This document shows positions 1 through 8,500 of a stretch of 64,000 bases of DNA, piece after piece. The first letter of the stretch is position 1. Every line of letters begins with the position of its first letter. The translations under genes were made by a program, and so were the position numbers. Below the pieces are notes generated by a model. That model did no database searches. It saw only the letters and a program-made list of their open reading frames with translations, and was not told the DNA's origin. Source of the DNA: Dasyornis broadbenti (Eukaryota > Chordata > Aves > Passeriformes > Dasyornithidae); contig VZRN01003450.1 of assembly GCA_013397935.1 (NCBI GenBank), positions 1,125-65,124 on the forward strand. Reading direction: 5' to 3'.

Positions 1-452
1 GGCGATTCCCCTCGGAAAGTGGCCAAGTGAGGTTCGGGCGCCTACTGTCGCTGTGTGAGATTCCGGCCGGAGGCCCTTAATGCAGCCGGGGTGTCCCGGC
101 AGCGGGTGACACGGGGCAGCACTCGCCGCCGCAGCCCCTGCCACCTCCGGCCGGCTGCGCTGGGCTGCTCTGGGCTGGGCTGGGCTGGGCTGTGCTGGGC
201 TGGTCCGGGCTCGGCCGCGTCCGCTGCCGCAGCCGCTCGGCGCAGCCTTGGCCTGGAGCACCACCCAGCGGTGCTCGCTGGGACTGCGCCCGCCGCCGCC
301 TGCAGCCAGCGCTGCCGCTGTCTCGGTCGGCGATTTTAGAGACATCCAGCGGCAAGAGCGGAACGAGGCGTTTCCCAGGGCGGCGTGAAGCAGAGGCAGA
401 GCCCAGAATCACTCAGCCACCTTCCGCGGCCGGACAGACCGCTCAGGGATAG
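1..452 (-). promoter_or_regulatory. 5' flank and promoter of a further protocadherin array gene (exon off the left edge)
   Basis: This GC-rich, CpG-rich segment is a near copy of 4424-4735, the DNA just upstream of the start codon of the gene at 1941-4382. Position 1 aligns with about 4424, which is 42 bp upstream of that ATG. The start codon of the next array gene should therefore lie roughly 40 bp beyond the left edge. Bases from about 340 to 452 align, less closely, with 4957-5070. Clustered protocadherin exons each have their own promoter, so this is most likely promoter plus 5'UTR. A CTCF-like/CSE-like motif is conserved in both copies (36-51 here). The frame that is open through the flank of the downstream copy is closed here by a TAA near 77-79. 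I see no TATA box. Confidence 0.75.
157..210. repeat. Short GGGCT-type pentanucleotide tract in the protocadherin 5' flank
   Basis: Several near-perfect GGGCT/TGGGC units occur in a row. The equivalent stretch in the second copy of this flank (about 4582-4619) has fewer units, so unit number has changed since duplication. It lies in the presumed promoter or 5'UTR, not in coding sequence. Confidence 0.6.
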
Positions 453-1940
453 AGCGTTGGTAACAGGAAGGGCATGCCAATGAACTCTCTATCGTCTGCA
501 TCTTCTAACTCAGAAAGAGTACCCACCTAAATTTGCCTAAGTGAAGTAACCCGTAAGAAAATTTTCCCAGCTTTTTGAAAAGTCTTGAAATAGCTTTCCC
601 AGAAAAAAACATCTCTACAAAGTATTCTGTCTCCATGAAAGGAGTTAGTATGTTCTCTTTATTTCAGTCTTCCACAGTTTTTCAATTTCTAAACTCAGGA
701 GTATCCAAGTTCAAAATATTACACCTTATAACTTCAGCACAACACAGCGTGTGGCTTTCAGATTATTTCGTGCATCACAGACATCATTCAAACAAGCAGT
801 TATTACCGATGGAGATGGCAGTCCTTTAGAGGAACAGGCAAAACAGTGCTTAAATACAATGCAGAGAATAGAAGGAGAAGGGGCAAAAAGGAGAGTGCAA
901 ACGCTCTAACACAAACGGAGAAAGTCCTGCAGGGACAGCTTTCTAGTCCCATCATGAAACCTTGAGATGTAGGAACAACTATAACGAGACCAAACTCAAT
1001 GTCTTTATAATGCATCATTCTTGATTCTGCCTTCATATCATTGCCTTTGAAGAACTTGAGGAGTTTTCATGCAATGCACCCAACGACAATGAACAGGTTT
1101 TCACGACTCTCTTCAGTTACAGTCTAACCTAACACTGTTTGTGCTGCTGTTTTTGCAAGGAAATCCTGCGGTCACAGAACACCCAAGCCCCTCTTCTAGA
1201 CCAAAGGAAGATTTTGTTGTGCATTTTGGTTTTCTGCTCTGACCTAGAGAAGATGAAACTGCTGAACTCAAACGGTCAAAATATCCTTCTTGCCCACGCA
1301 GCTGGAATTGCTTATGTTGCAATGGCTGGATGGGAGCATTTCTCTGCTTCACCAGGCAGCTCCACTGAAGCGTATGCAGACATACAATGTCTGCATGGAC
1401 AACCATAGTGACAGGAAAGCAAAGCACAAAGAGCTCTCATGTCTCAGACAGAGACATCCAGAATCCACGGAAGAAAGGACCTAGTGCTCACAAGATATTG
1501 TGACCCACTATTCAAAACCTCCTTGCTTTCCAGAGCTGGGAACAGGCCGTTTTTGCAATTCAGTGAGGAAATTATTTGTTTGGCCAACTGTCAAATTGTG
1601 TTACAGCACAGAATAAAAAGATCCAAGATCCTGTCAGACAACAGGAGAGATAATAACTTAGCTGGGCATGCTAGCCACATTCTTAAAGCATATCAGAACT
1701 GGCTGTAACAGGTGAAACACATTACTGACTAAAGAAGGGAACCTTAAGTGATTACGCTCCCTTCTTATCAATTTTTTTGTTTGTTTGTTGGAGTGGGAGA
1801 CAATTCTTATACTTAGAATTTGCAGGAAGTTGACTACACCAATTGCTAATACAGATTCTCTCGAGGAATCATTACCACAGGCAACAGACTGGATCTCCTC
1901 CTACCTTAGACATGAAGCTTCTGGATGTGCAGACCCTGTG
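453..1940 (-). other. 3' flank / probable 3'UTR of the gene at 1941-4382; no gene seen
   Basis: This AT-richer stretch lies between the stop codon of the gene at 1941-4382 and the promoter of the next array gene. On the minus strand an AATAAA lies at 656-661, about 1.28 kb past the stop codon, and is the best polyadenylation candidate I see. A short T/G-rich run lies at about 1770-1790. The open frames here are short and match nothing I recognise. Confidence 0.45.
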
Positions 1941-4382
1941 CTAGTTAAAGGAAAGAGAGTTGAACTGTCTGGCAGACAGAGTTCCAGAATTGTCTGCTGC
2001 CATGTCCTCTGTGCTGACAGGGACACAAGGGAAATCCTGTTCATCATCAGGGCCCTGGCCCATGGCACACTGCTGTGGTGGCAGGCTGGGCAGGATGGGC
2101 TTCAGGAATTTGAACTCGCTGTTGCCCGAGCCCGTCGTGAGGCTGATCTCGTAGCAATAGGCACGGGGCAGGGTCCCGGCAGCGGCTGCATCGGCCAGGC
2201 TGCTCTGCAAGTTGTCGGCACCATAAAGCACATGGCCAGCCTTCAGCTCCTTTCTCTTGCACACCTTGCGAGCAACAAAGACTGCGGTGGAGATGAGGAA
2301 CAGGAGTGACACAAAGACCAAGGAAATGATTAAATAGATTGTCAGGGAGCCGCCCTCATCCTCTGTGGCCGGGCTGCTGTGCGGGAGGCGCACGTCGGAG
2401 AAGTCCTTGAGCAGGAGTGCGCTCAGAGCTGCCGTGGCTGACAGTGGTGGCTTCCCGTTGTCTCTCACCAGGACTACGAGCTTCTGCTTCACGCTGTCTC
2501 TCTCTGTCACCGGCCTCCTCAGACGCACCTCCCCACTTTGCACAGCCACCGTAAACAGCCCGGGCTCGGTGGCCCTCAGCAGGTGGTACGAGAGCCATGA
2601 GTTCTGTCCGGAGTCGGCATCGACGGCCACCACTTTGGTGATGAGGTAGCCCGCCTCAGCCGACACGGGCACCAGCTCACTGGACGGTGGGCTGCTGTCC
2701 TGGGCTGGGTAGAGCACGAGTGGTGCATTGTCATTCTCGTCCACCACGACAAGGCGCACGGTGACGTTGGCTCTGAGGGGAGGAGACCCCGCGTCAGAGG
2801 CACTCACTGTGACCTCGGTCTGCCTCAGCTGCTCGTAGTCCAGGGGCCGCAGCACAAACACGTGTCCGTTCTCAGAGTTCACGGAGATGCAGGAGCAGGA
2901 AGGCCGCTCTGCCCGTTGCCCTGGTGCCAGCGAATAGGTCACCTTGGCATTGAGCCCCACGTCAGCATCTGCAGCACTGACGGCTCCAACAAACACGGTG
3001 GGGCCATTGTTCTCACGCACATACATGGTGTATGATGTCTGGTTGAAGACAGGGGCATTGTCATTGACATCCGAGATGTCCACGGTGAAGGTCTGTGTGG
3101 TTGTGAGAGGGGGTGACCCCGCATCTGCTGCTGTGACCGTGAGGATGTACTGAGCCGTCTCCTCGCGGTCCAGCACGCTCACTGTCACCAGCTCATAGTA
3201 ATTCTTATAGGCTGGCCGCAGGGAGAAGAAGAGTTGATCGTGCAGGGCACAGGAGATCTTCCCGTTGGCACCAGAATCCCGATCCCTGACACTAAAGAGG
3301 GCAACCACCGTGCCGGGCACTGTGTTCTCAGGGAGGGGACTGCTGAAGGAACTGACCACCAGCTCTGGGGCATTGTCATTCACATCCACCACCTCCACCA
3401 ACACTTTGCAGATTGCTGAAAGACCCCCGCCATCTGTGGCTCTCACACTGAGTTCATGAGTTTCTGCTTCCTCAAAGTCCAGAAGTTTTGTGAGTTTAAT
3501 TTCACCAGTTATTGGATCAATCACAAAAGGTGAGTCATTTTGGCCTACTGCTTGGCTGAGTTGATAGGAAATGTTCCCATTTTCTCCTGCATCCTTATCA
3601 GTTGCCTGCACACTCAAAATCACAGAGCCTTTTGGTATGTTCTCCAAAACCTGCCCAATGTACTCCTCTTGTGTGAAGATGGGAGCATTGTCATTTACAT
3701 CCAAAATGGTAATGTTGACTTGGGTGGTTCCGATCCTGGGAGGATAGCCCCCATCTACAGCAATGAGACTGAAACTCATCTCTGCCTGCTCTTCTCTGTC
3801 TACCGGCTTTTCCAAGACCAGTTCAAGATACTTCTTGCCCTTAATCCGACTTCCATAGGAGACACTAAAGTACTCATTCTCGGGAGAGATGCTGTACGCC
3901 TGGATGCTGTTGCTGCCAATATCGAGGTCCCGAGCGCTCTCCAATGGGAAACGAGAACCTGGCTCACTCGTTTCCGGAATCTTAAAAATTACTCGTTCTT
4001 CAAGGAAGACCGGTGAATGGTCATTGATGTCCTCCAGAGCCACCTCGACACGAAAGAACTGCAGGGGGTTCGCGAGCAGCAGCTCGAAGGGGAGCATGCA
4101 GGTGCCGGACTGGCCGCACAGCTGCTCCCGGTCCAGCCTCTCCGCCACGACGAGGCGGCCCGAGCCGCGGTCTAAGCGAAAATGCTGCCGGCCGTCCTCC
4201 GACACCAGGCGGGCGCGGCGAGCCGACAGCTGCGCCGGCGTGAGCCCCGCGTCCTCCGCCAGGTCGCCTACCAGGGAGCCGCTTTCCGCCTCCTCGGCTA
4301 CGGAGTAGCGGATGGGCTCGGAGCGAGCGTGCGGCAGGGAGAGGAAAGCACAGAGACAAAGCACTTGCCTTGCGATCGCCAT
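1941..4382 (-). CDS. Clustered protocadherin, single-exon, beta-type (813 aa)
   Basis: Neuronal cell-surface adhesion and recognition protein of the clustered protocadherin family. I chose the ATG at 4382 because a hydrophobic signal peptide follows (about residues 1-21, ending HARS) and then the family's typical EC1 opening EPIRYSVAEE. Six cadherin repeats follow: EC1 about 22-126, EC2 to 236, EC3 to 341, EC4 to 446, EC5 to 557 and EC6 to 679. Linkers carry calcium-binding motifs (DINDHSPVF, DVNDNAPIF, DVNDNAPEL, DVNDNAPVF, DENDNAPLV). EC1 has the conserved CX5C loop (Cys89-Cys95). The transmembrane helix is about 680-704. The tail contains SEFKFLKPILP and ends FNSLSFN before TAG. I see no convincing splice donor before the stop, and the tail resembles mammalian beta tails, so this is probably an intronless beta-type gene. 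The frame stays open upstream to an ATG at 4742, but that part is probably not translated. Confidence 0.93.
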   Translation of the reverse strand: MAIARQVLCLCAFLSLPHARSEPIRYSVAEEAESGSLVGDLAEDAGLTPAQLSARRARLVSEDGRQHFRLDRGSGRLVVAERLDREQLCGQSGTCMLPFELLLANPLQFFRVEVALEDINDHSPVFLEERVIFKIPETSEPGSRFPLESARDLDIGSNSIQAYSISPENEYFSVSYGSRIKGKKYLELVLEKPVDREEQAEMSFSLIAVDGGYPPRIGTTQVNITILDVNDNAPIFTQEEYIGQVLENIPKGSVILSVQATDKDAGENGNISYQLSQAVGQNDSPFVIDPITGEIKLTKLLDFEEAETHELSVRATDGGGLSAICKVLVEVVDVNDNAPELVVSSFSSPLPENTVPGTVVALFSVRDRDSGANGKISCALHDQLFFSLRPAYKNYYELVTVSVLDREETAQYILTVTAADAGSPPLTTTQTFTVDISDVNDNAPVFNQTSYTMYVRENNGPTVFVGAVSAADADVGLNAKVTYSLAPGQRAERPSCSCISVNSENGHVFVLRPLDYEQLRQTEVTVSASDAGSPPLRANVTVRLVVVDENDNAPLVLYPAQDSSPPSSELVPVSAEAGYLITKVVAVDADSGQNSWLSYHLLRATEPGLFTVAVQSGEVRLRRPVTERDSVKQKLVVLVRDNGKPPLSATAALSALLLKDFSDVRLPHSSPATEDEGGSLTIYLIISLVFVSLLFLISTAVFVARKVCKRKELKAGHVLYGADNLQSSLADAAAAGTLPRAYCYEISLTTGSGNSEFKFLKPILPSLPPQQCAMGQGPDDEQDFPCVPVSTEDMAADNSGTLSARQFNSLSFN

Positions 4383-5075
4383 GGTGCGGCGGCGGCGGCC
4401 AGTCTCGTTCTCGGGAATCTCCGTGGTGATTTTCCCTGCGGAAAGCAGCCAAGTGAGGTTCGGGCGCCTACCGTCGCTGTGTGAGATTCCGGCCGGCGGT
4501 CCGTAATGCAGCCGGGGTGTCCCGGCAGCGGGTGACACGGGGCAGCACTCGCCGCCGCAGCCGCTGCCACCTCCGGCCGGCTGCGCTGCTCTGGGCTGGG
4601 CTGTGCTGGGCTGGTCCGGGCTCGGCCGCGTCCGCTGCCGCAGCCGCTCGGCGCAGCCTTGGCCTGGAGCACCACCCAGCGGTGCTCGCTGGGACTGCGC
4701 CCGCCGCCGCCCGAAGCCCGCGCTGCCGCTCGCTAGGTCCACGAACTCCGAGCGAATACGCGGGGGCCTTGCTTCAGGACGGTCTCACATCCTGCTGGGA
4801 GGGATGTGCTGGGCAGGATGTGCGGCAGTCCTGAGGGGAGTCCTGGCGCCGAAGCATCGTCCGCAGCTGCTCCACGTCCGTCCTCGCCCCTCCCTGGCCC
4901 CAGCCCGCGGTTTGTGGTGCGCTCTTGTTTAGCGGTAGGAAAGTATGTGCCCTTCAAGAAGCTCGGGGACAAGATCGGCACAACGCGTTTCCCAGGGGTT
5001 CATGAGGGGGAGGCTGAACTCGGAGGGACTGAGCCGCCTTCCCCAGCAGGACAAAGCGGCCTGGAGCCTCTGTAG
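4383..5075 (-). promoter_or_regulatory. Promoter / 5' flank of the gene at 1941-4382, duplicated copy of 1-452
   Basis: GC-rich DNA between the stop codon of the upstream gene (5207) and the ATG at 4382. Bases 4424-4735 match 1-330 almost base for base. Bases 4957-5070 match about 340-452 less well. About 220 bp between them (4737-4956) have no counterpart in the other copy. A CTCF-like, CGCT-containing motif at 4462-4477 reads in the direction of transcription and is shared with 36-51. The open frame through this segment (ATG at 4742) is rich in Arg, Ala, Pro and Gly, lacks a signal peptide, and is broken by a stop in the sister copy. It is most likely 5'UTR. Confidence 0.7.
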
Positions 5076-5206
5076 GGACAACACGCCTATGTTAGCAGGG
5101 AACGGCACTACAGCTACTGGGGAATCTCAGGCTGAGGACGGGGAAGGGAGGTGCATCACAATACGGCTCGGGCACGAATGCGCACGCCGACTGGCCAGTC
5201 TGACTG

Positions 5207-7663
5207 CTAAAAGGGAGGAGTGGCTGTGCTCGCCGCATGGGTTGACCCGTCGCAGGCGGGCTGCAAGTTGTATAGCTGCTCCTCGTCCTTGTCCAGCCCC
5301 GCCTCAGCGTTGCTATGCGGGCGAGGCAGGACGGGCCTCAGGAACTGGAACTCCTTCCTCCCCGAGCCGCTGGTCAGGTACATCTCACAGCGGTAAGCCG
5401 GCGACAGAGTGCCCGTGCTGCCCACGCCCACGCCGTCGCTGGCGAAGTCTCTGTCCGCGTAGCAGCTGGGAGAGGGAGGAGATAGTTCTGCTCGGACGCG
5501 AGCTTTGCAGAGCGTGTTCGCCGTCAAGACCAGGACGGACAAGAGGAAAAGGGACGAGACGCAGCCCAGGGAGGCGATGAGGTAAGTGGTGAGCATTTCC
5601 TCCTCGGCCACCTGCGGCTGCCGTCCGCTTGAAGGATCTTGGTCAAGCTGGTGGAAGGCATCAGAGAAGTCGTCCACCAGTGCCACGGCGAGGGTGGCAG
5701 TGGCAGAGTGCGATGGCTGCCCGCGGTCCCGCACCAGCACGATGAGCCTGTGCCGGGGCGCGTCCCTCTCTGTCACGGCCCGCGCCGTGCGCACCTCGCC
5801 GCTGTGCAGCCCCACGCGGAACAGCCCCGGCTCCGTCGCCTTCGCCAGCTCGTATGACAGCCACGCGTTCTGCCCCGCGTCCGCGTCCACCGCCACCACC
5901 TTGGCCACCAGGTAGCCGGACGGCGCCCAGCGCGGCACCAGCTCTCCGGCCGCGCTGCTGTCGGGGCCCGGGTGCAGCAGCACGGGAGCGTTGTCGTTCT
6001 CGTCTCGCACGACCACGCGTAGCACGGCCTGGGTGCTGAGCGGCGGGGATCCGCCGTCGGCTGCACGCACTCTCACCTCGAAGGCAGGGACCTTCTCGTA
6101 GTCAAGTGGGCGCAAACTCCGGACGGTTCCACTCTCCGCGTCCACTGACACGAATGATGCCGCGGCTAGAGTGCCTGTTGAGGTAGGCACCAGCGCGTAT
6201 CTCACGCGGGCGTTTTCTCCCGCGTCTGGGTCTGTGGCACTGAGGCGGCCCAGGCTCCTCCCCGCGGGCTCGTTTTCGCTCATCACCATGGTGTAAATGG
6301 CCTGGGTGAAGGTGGGTGCATTGTCGTTCACATCCAAGAGCCGCACTAAAAGGGTCTTGGACGCCGAGAGGGCGGGGGAGCCTTGATCACGGGCTCGCAC
6401 TGTCACGTTGTATTCCTCTACCTGCTCCCGGTCCAGTGTTTCTGATGTCACCAGTGCATACGCGTCGGTTGTCAGCAGCGTGATCCTGAAGGGCTGCTCC
6501 CCTGTCAGCTCGCAGGTCGTCCTGCCATTGTCCCCCGAGTCCCGGTCCCGCACGTTGAAGAGGGCCACCACGGTGTTGGGCGGTGAGGCTTCGGAGAGGG
6601 TGCTAGTGAGGGAGGTGATGATCACCTCGGGGGCATTATCATTCTCGTCCTTCACCTGCACCTCCACCTTGCAATGCGAGGACAGGCCCCCTCCGTCTGT
6701 GGCCTGGACGTCTATCTCATAAGTCTTTGCTTCTTCATAATCCAAAGGCTTTTTGAGTCGAATCTGACCTGTCTCTGGGTTTATTTTAAACGTCTCGAAA
6801 TTTTCCTCTGAATTTTGAACTATGGAATAGACTATTTCCCCATTTGTGCCTGAATCCAAATCTCTAGCAGACACTACCACCACTGTGGTATCTTGTGAGC
6901 TATTTTCCCTTACGGAGACTTTATACAGACTCCGAGTAAATACCGGGATGTTGTCATTTATATCCAGGACTATCACGCGGATTAAGGCTGTGCCAGAGCG
7001 TGGTGGAGTCCCACCATCCACAGCCGTGATGCTGAAAGCAACTGCTGCCTGCTGCTCCCGGTCCAGAGCTCGGTCCAGCACCAGCTCGGCGTATCTCCTG
7101 CCGTCACTGCGCTGCCGGGTGTAGACAAGGAAGTACTCGTTCGAGCTGATACTATAATGCTGAAGACTATTGTTCCCCACATCTGGATCCTGAGCACTTT
7201 CCAACAAAAATCGAGTCCCCGGCATTGTCGATTCCGGCATCTTTAAAACTATCTCTTTATTTAGGAACACAGGAGCATGATCATTTATGTCGGTGAGTCT
7301 TACCTCAGCTCGGAAGGACTGCAGTGGGTTCTCCAGCAGCACCTCGAAACGCACCAAGCAGGGCTCGCTCTGTCCACACAACTCTTCCCGGTCCATTTGC
7401 TCTCTCACCACCAAATCCCCGGTGTGCTGGTTCAGCTGAAAATACTGCTTTTCTCCTTCAGGAACGAGTCGAGCCTGACGAGTCAATAATTCCTCACCGG
7501 TTAGTCCCAAATCCTTAGCGATATTCGTCACAAAAAAACCTCTCTCCGCCTCTTCGGGCACAGAGTACCGAGTGGTTTCTGCTCTCATCTCCGAGACACA
7601 GAGGAGAAGGATCAGAGCCACCACTCGCCCCGGGACCGGTTCCTCATTCTTCCTCATCTTCAT
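5207..7663 (-). CDS. Clustered protocadherin, single-exon, probably beta-type (818 aa)
   Basis: Six-repeat clustered protocadherin for homophilic recognition at neuronal membranes. The ATG at 7663 (a second is at 7657) precedes a signal peptide ending about residue 28 (SEMRA) and the EC1 start ETTRYSVPEEAE. EC1 runs about 29-133 with the CX5C loop Cys96-Cys102, EC2 to 242, EC3 to 347, EC4 to 452, EC5 to 563 and EC6 to 690. Linkers read DINDHAPVF, DINDNIPVF, DENDNAPEV, DVNDNAPTF and DENDNAPVL. The transmembrane helix is about 691-715. The roughly 103-residue tail has KEFQFLRPVLP and ends in a TAG stop. No GTAAG or GTGAG donor precedes the stop. A GGGTCAAC near 5241-5248 is a weak alternative, so beta-type status is likely but not proven. 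Its EC5-end/EC6 coding DNA is nearly identical to that of the gene at 10811-13201. Confidence 0.93.
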   Translation of the reverse strand: MKMRKNEEPVPGRVVALILLLCVSEMRAETTRYSVPEEAERGFFVTNIAKDLGLTGEELLTRQARLVPEGEKQYFQLNQHTGDLVVREQMDREELCGQSEPCLVRFEVLLENPLQSFRAEVRLTDINDHAPVFLNKEIVLKMPESTMPGTRFLLESAQDPDVGNNSLQHYSISSNEYFLVYTRQRSDGRRYAELVLDRALDREQQAAVAFSITAVDGGTPPRSGTALIRVIVLDINDNIPVFTRSLYKVSVRENSSQDTTVVVVSARDLDSGTNGEIVYSIVQNSEENFETFKINPETGQIRLKKPLDYEEAKTYEIDVQATDGGGLSSHCKVEVQVKDENDNAPEVIITSLTSTLSEASPPNTVVALFNVRDRDSGDNGRTTCELTGEQPFRITLLTTDAYALVTSETLDREQVEEYNVTVRARDQGSPALSASKTLLVRLLDVNDNAPTFTQAIYTMVMSENEPAGRSLGRLSATDPDAGENARVRYALVPTSTGTLAAASFVSVDAESGTVRSLRPLDYEKVPAFEVRVRAADGGSPPLSTQAVLRVVVRDENDNAPVLLHPGPDSSAAGELVPRWAPSGYLVAKVVAVDADAGQNAWLSYELAKATEPGLFRVGLHSGEVRTARAVTERDAPRHRLIVLVRDRGQPSHSATATLAVALVDDFSDAFHQLDQDPSSGRQPQVAEEEMLTTYLIASLGCVSSLFLLSVLVLTANTLCKARVRAELSPPSPSCYADRDFASDGVGVGSTGTLSPAYRCEMYLTSGSGRKEFQFLRPVLPRPHSNAEAGLDKDEEQLYNLQPACDGSTHAASTATPPF
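5661..6084 (-). other. Homogenised EC5-end/EC6 block (partner 11208-11631)
   Basis: Read base by base, this 424-bp coding block differs from 11208-11631 at about five positions. It encodes the end of EC5 (AADGGSPPLSTQAVLRVVV), the DENDNAPVLL linker and nearly all of EC6. Similarity falls sharply on both sides: the EC6-membrane spacer, the tail and EC1 to mid-EC5 are clearly different between the two genes. The third gene (1941-4382) does not share the block at this level. Gene conversion or unequal exchange confined to this part is the simplest explanation. Confidence 0.85.
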
Positions 7664-8500
7664 TCCCTTCCAGCGACCCGATCTCCTCTCCTGTGAGCTG
7701 GAGAGAGCTGCCGATACAGCCTGCCGACCCCCGAACGGAGCAGCCGGAGATGGTGCAGCCCCGCCCGCCTGAATCGCGGGGCCGGCGGAGCTGGGAGCTG
7801 CGCGGAGCTTCCGCGGTCAGCAGCGGCACCAGGCGGCCAATCTGTAGAAGGATTCGAAGATTTTTCCGGCTCAAAGCCTGGAAACCAGAGATTAACGGCT
7901 GGATTTCCCTCTGCTGAGGTCAAACCATAGCGATTTAACTGTCCATACAACCGTGTTCAAAGTATGGCCACCAGCTGAATGAGCAATGCCTCTGTCTGCC
8001 TTCTACTTCAAAACGAGATTTATTTAAATCTGGGTTGTTCTCTTTGCTTTGGTTCCCACCCCTCCCCCAGTGTGAACGCCCTGAATGAATTACTTTCCGG
8101 CTGTTTAGCTAAAAGAGTTGTGTGTTGTTACCGGGGTCCAGCAACCACGTGAGCTGGTCTCTTAATCGCGGCTGCTTAAGTGAAGCATATAGTATGCTAT
8201 ACCGCCATAGCCATTCTCGGAATGGACCGAGATTGTTCCCCAGGTTCACGACGTCTCCCGCTGGAAGCCTTCGGGAATAGGCTGGAGGCAGCATCTCTTG
8301 GATCTCAATTTGGCTCGGAAAAGCCCCCTCCGCCTTGCTCCACATTCAGAGACCGTCCTATTTTCCATGTTGTTCTGATTTCCCCTGCATAAAATCCACT
8401 CCAGATGCACGGATTTATTCCTGATCTTGGGCTGGCTATTTCCTCGGCAATGACTGTGGCAAGTGATCTCTAGACAGCACACTCACTCGAGGGAGTTCCA
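7664..8500 (-). promoter_or_regulatory. Promoter / 5' flank of the gene at 5207-7663
   Basis: GC-rich near the ATG and grading into AT-richer DNA beyond about 7900. A good CTCF-like motif (GCACCAGGCGGCCA, 7826-7839) lies about 165 bp upstream of the ATG, where clustered protocadherin promoters carry their conserved CTCF/CSE element. It reads on the plus strand, against the direction of transcription. I do not recognise a TATA box. A second moderately GC-rich patch (about 8100-8350) has no clear motif. Short frames here look like chance. Confidence 0.5.

Noticed and set aside
1785..2309. 174-codon plus-strand open frame
   Set aside because: Shadow of the protocadherin exon on the opposite strand and its 3' flank; no domain.
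5773..6066. Matching 97-codon frames at 5773-6066 and 11320-11613
   Set aside because: Alternative-frame translations of the duplicated EC6 block. Their similarity comes from nucleotide identity, not from a second protein.
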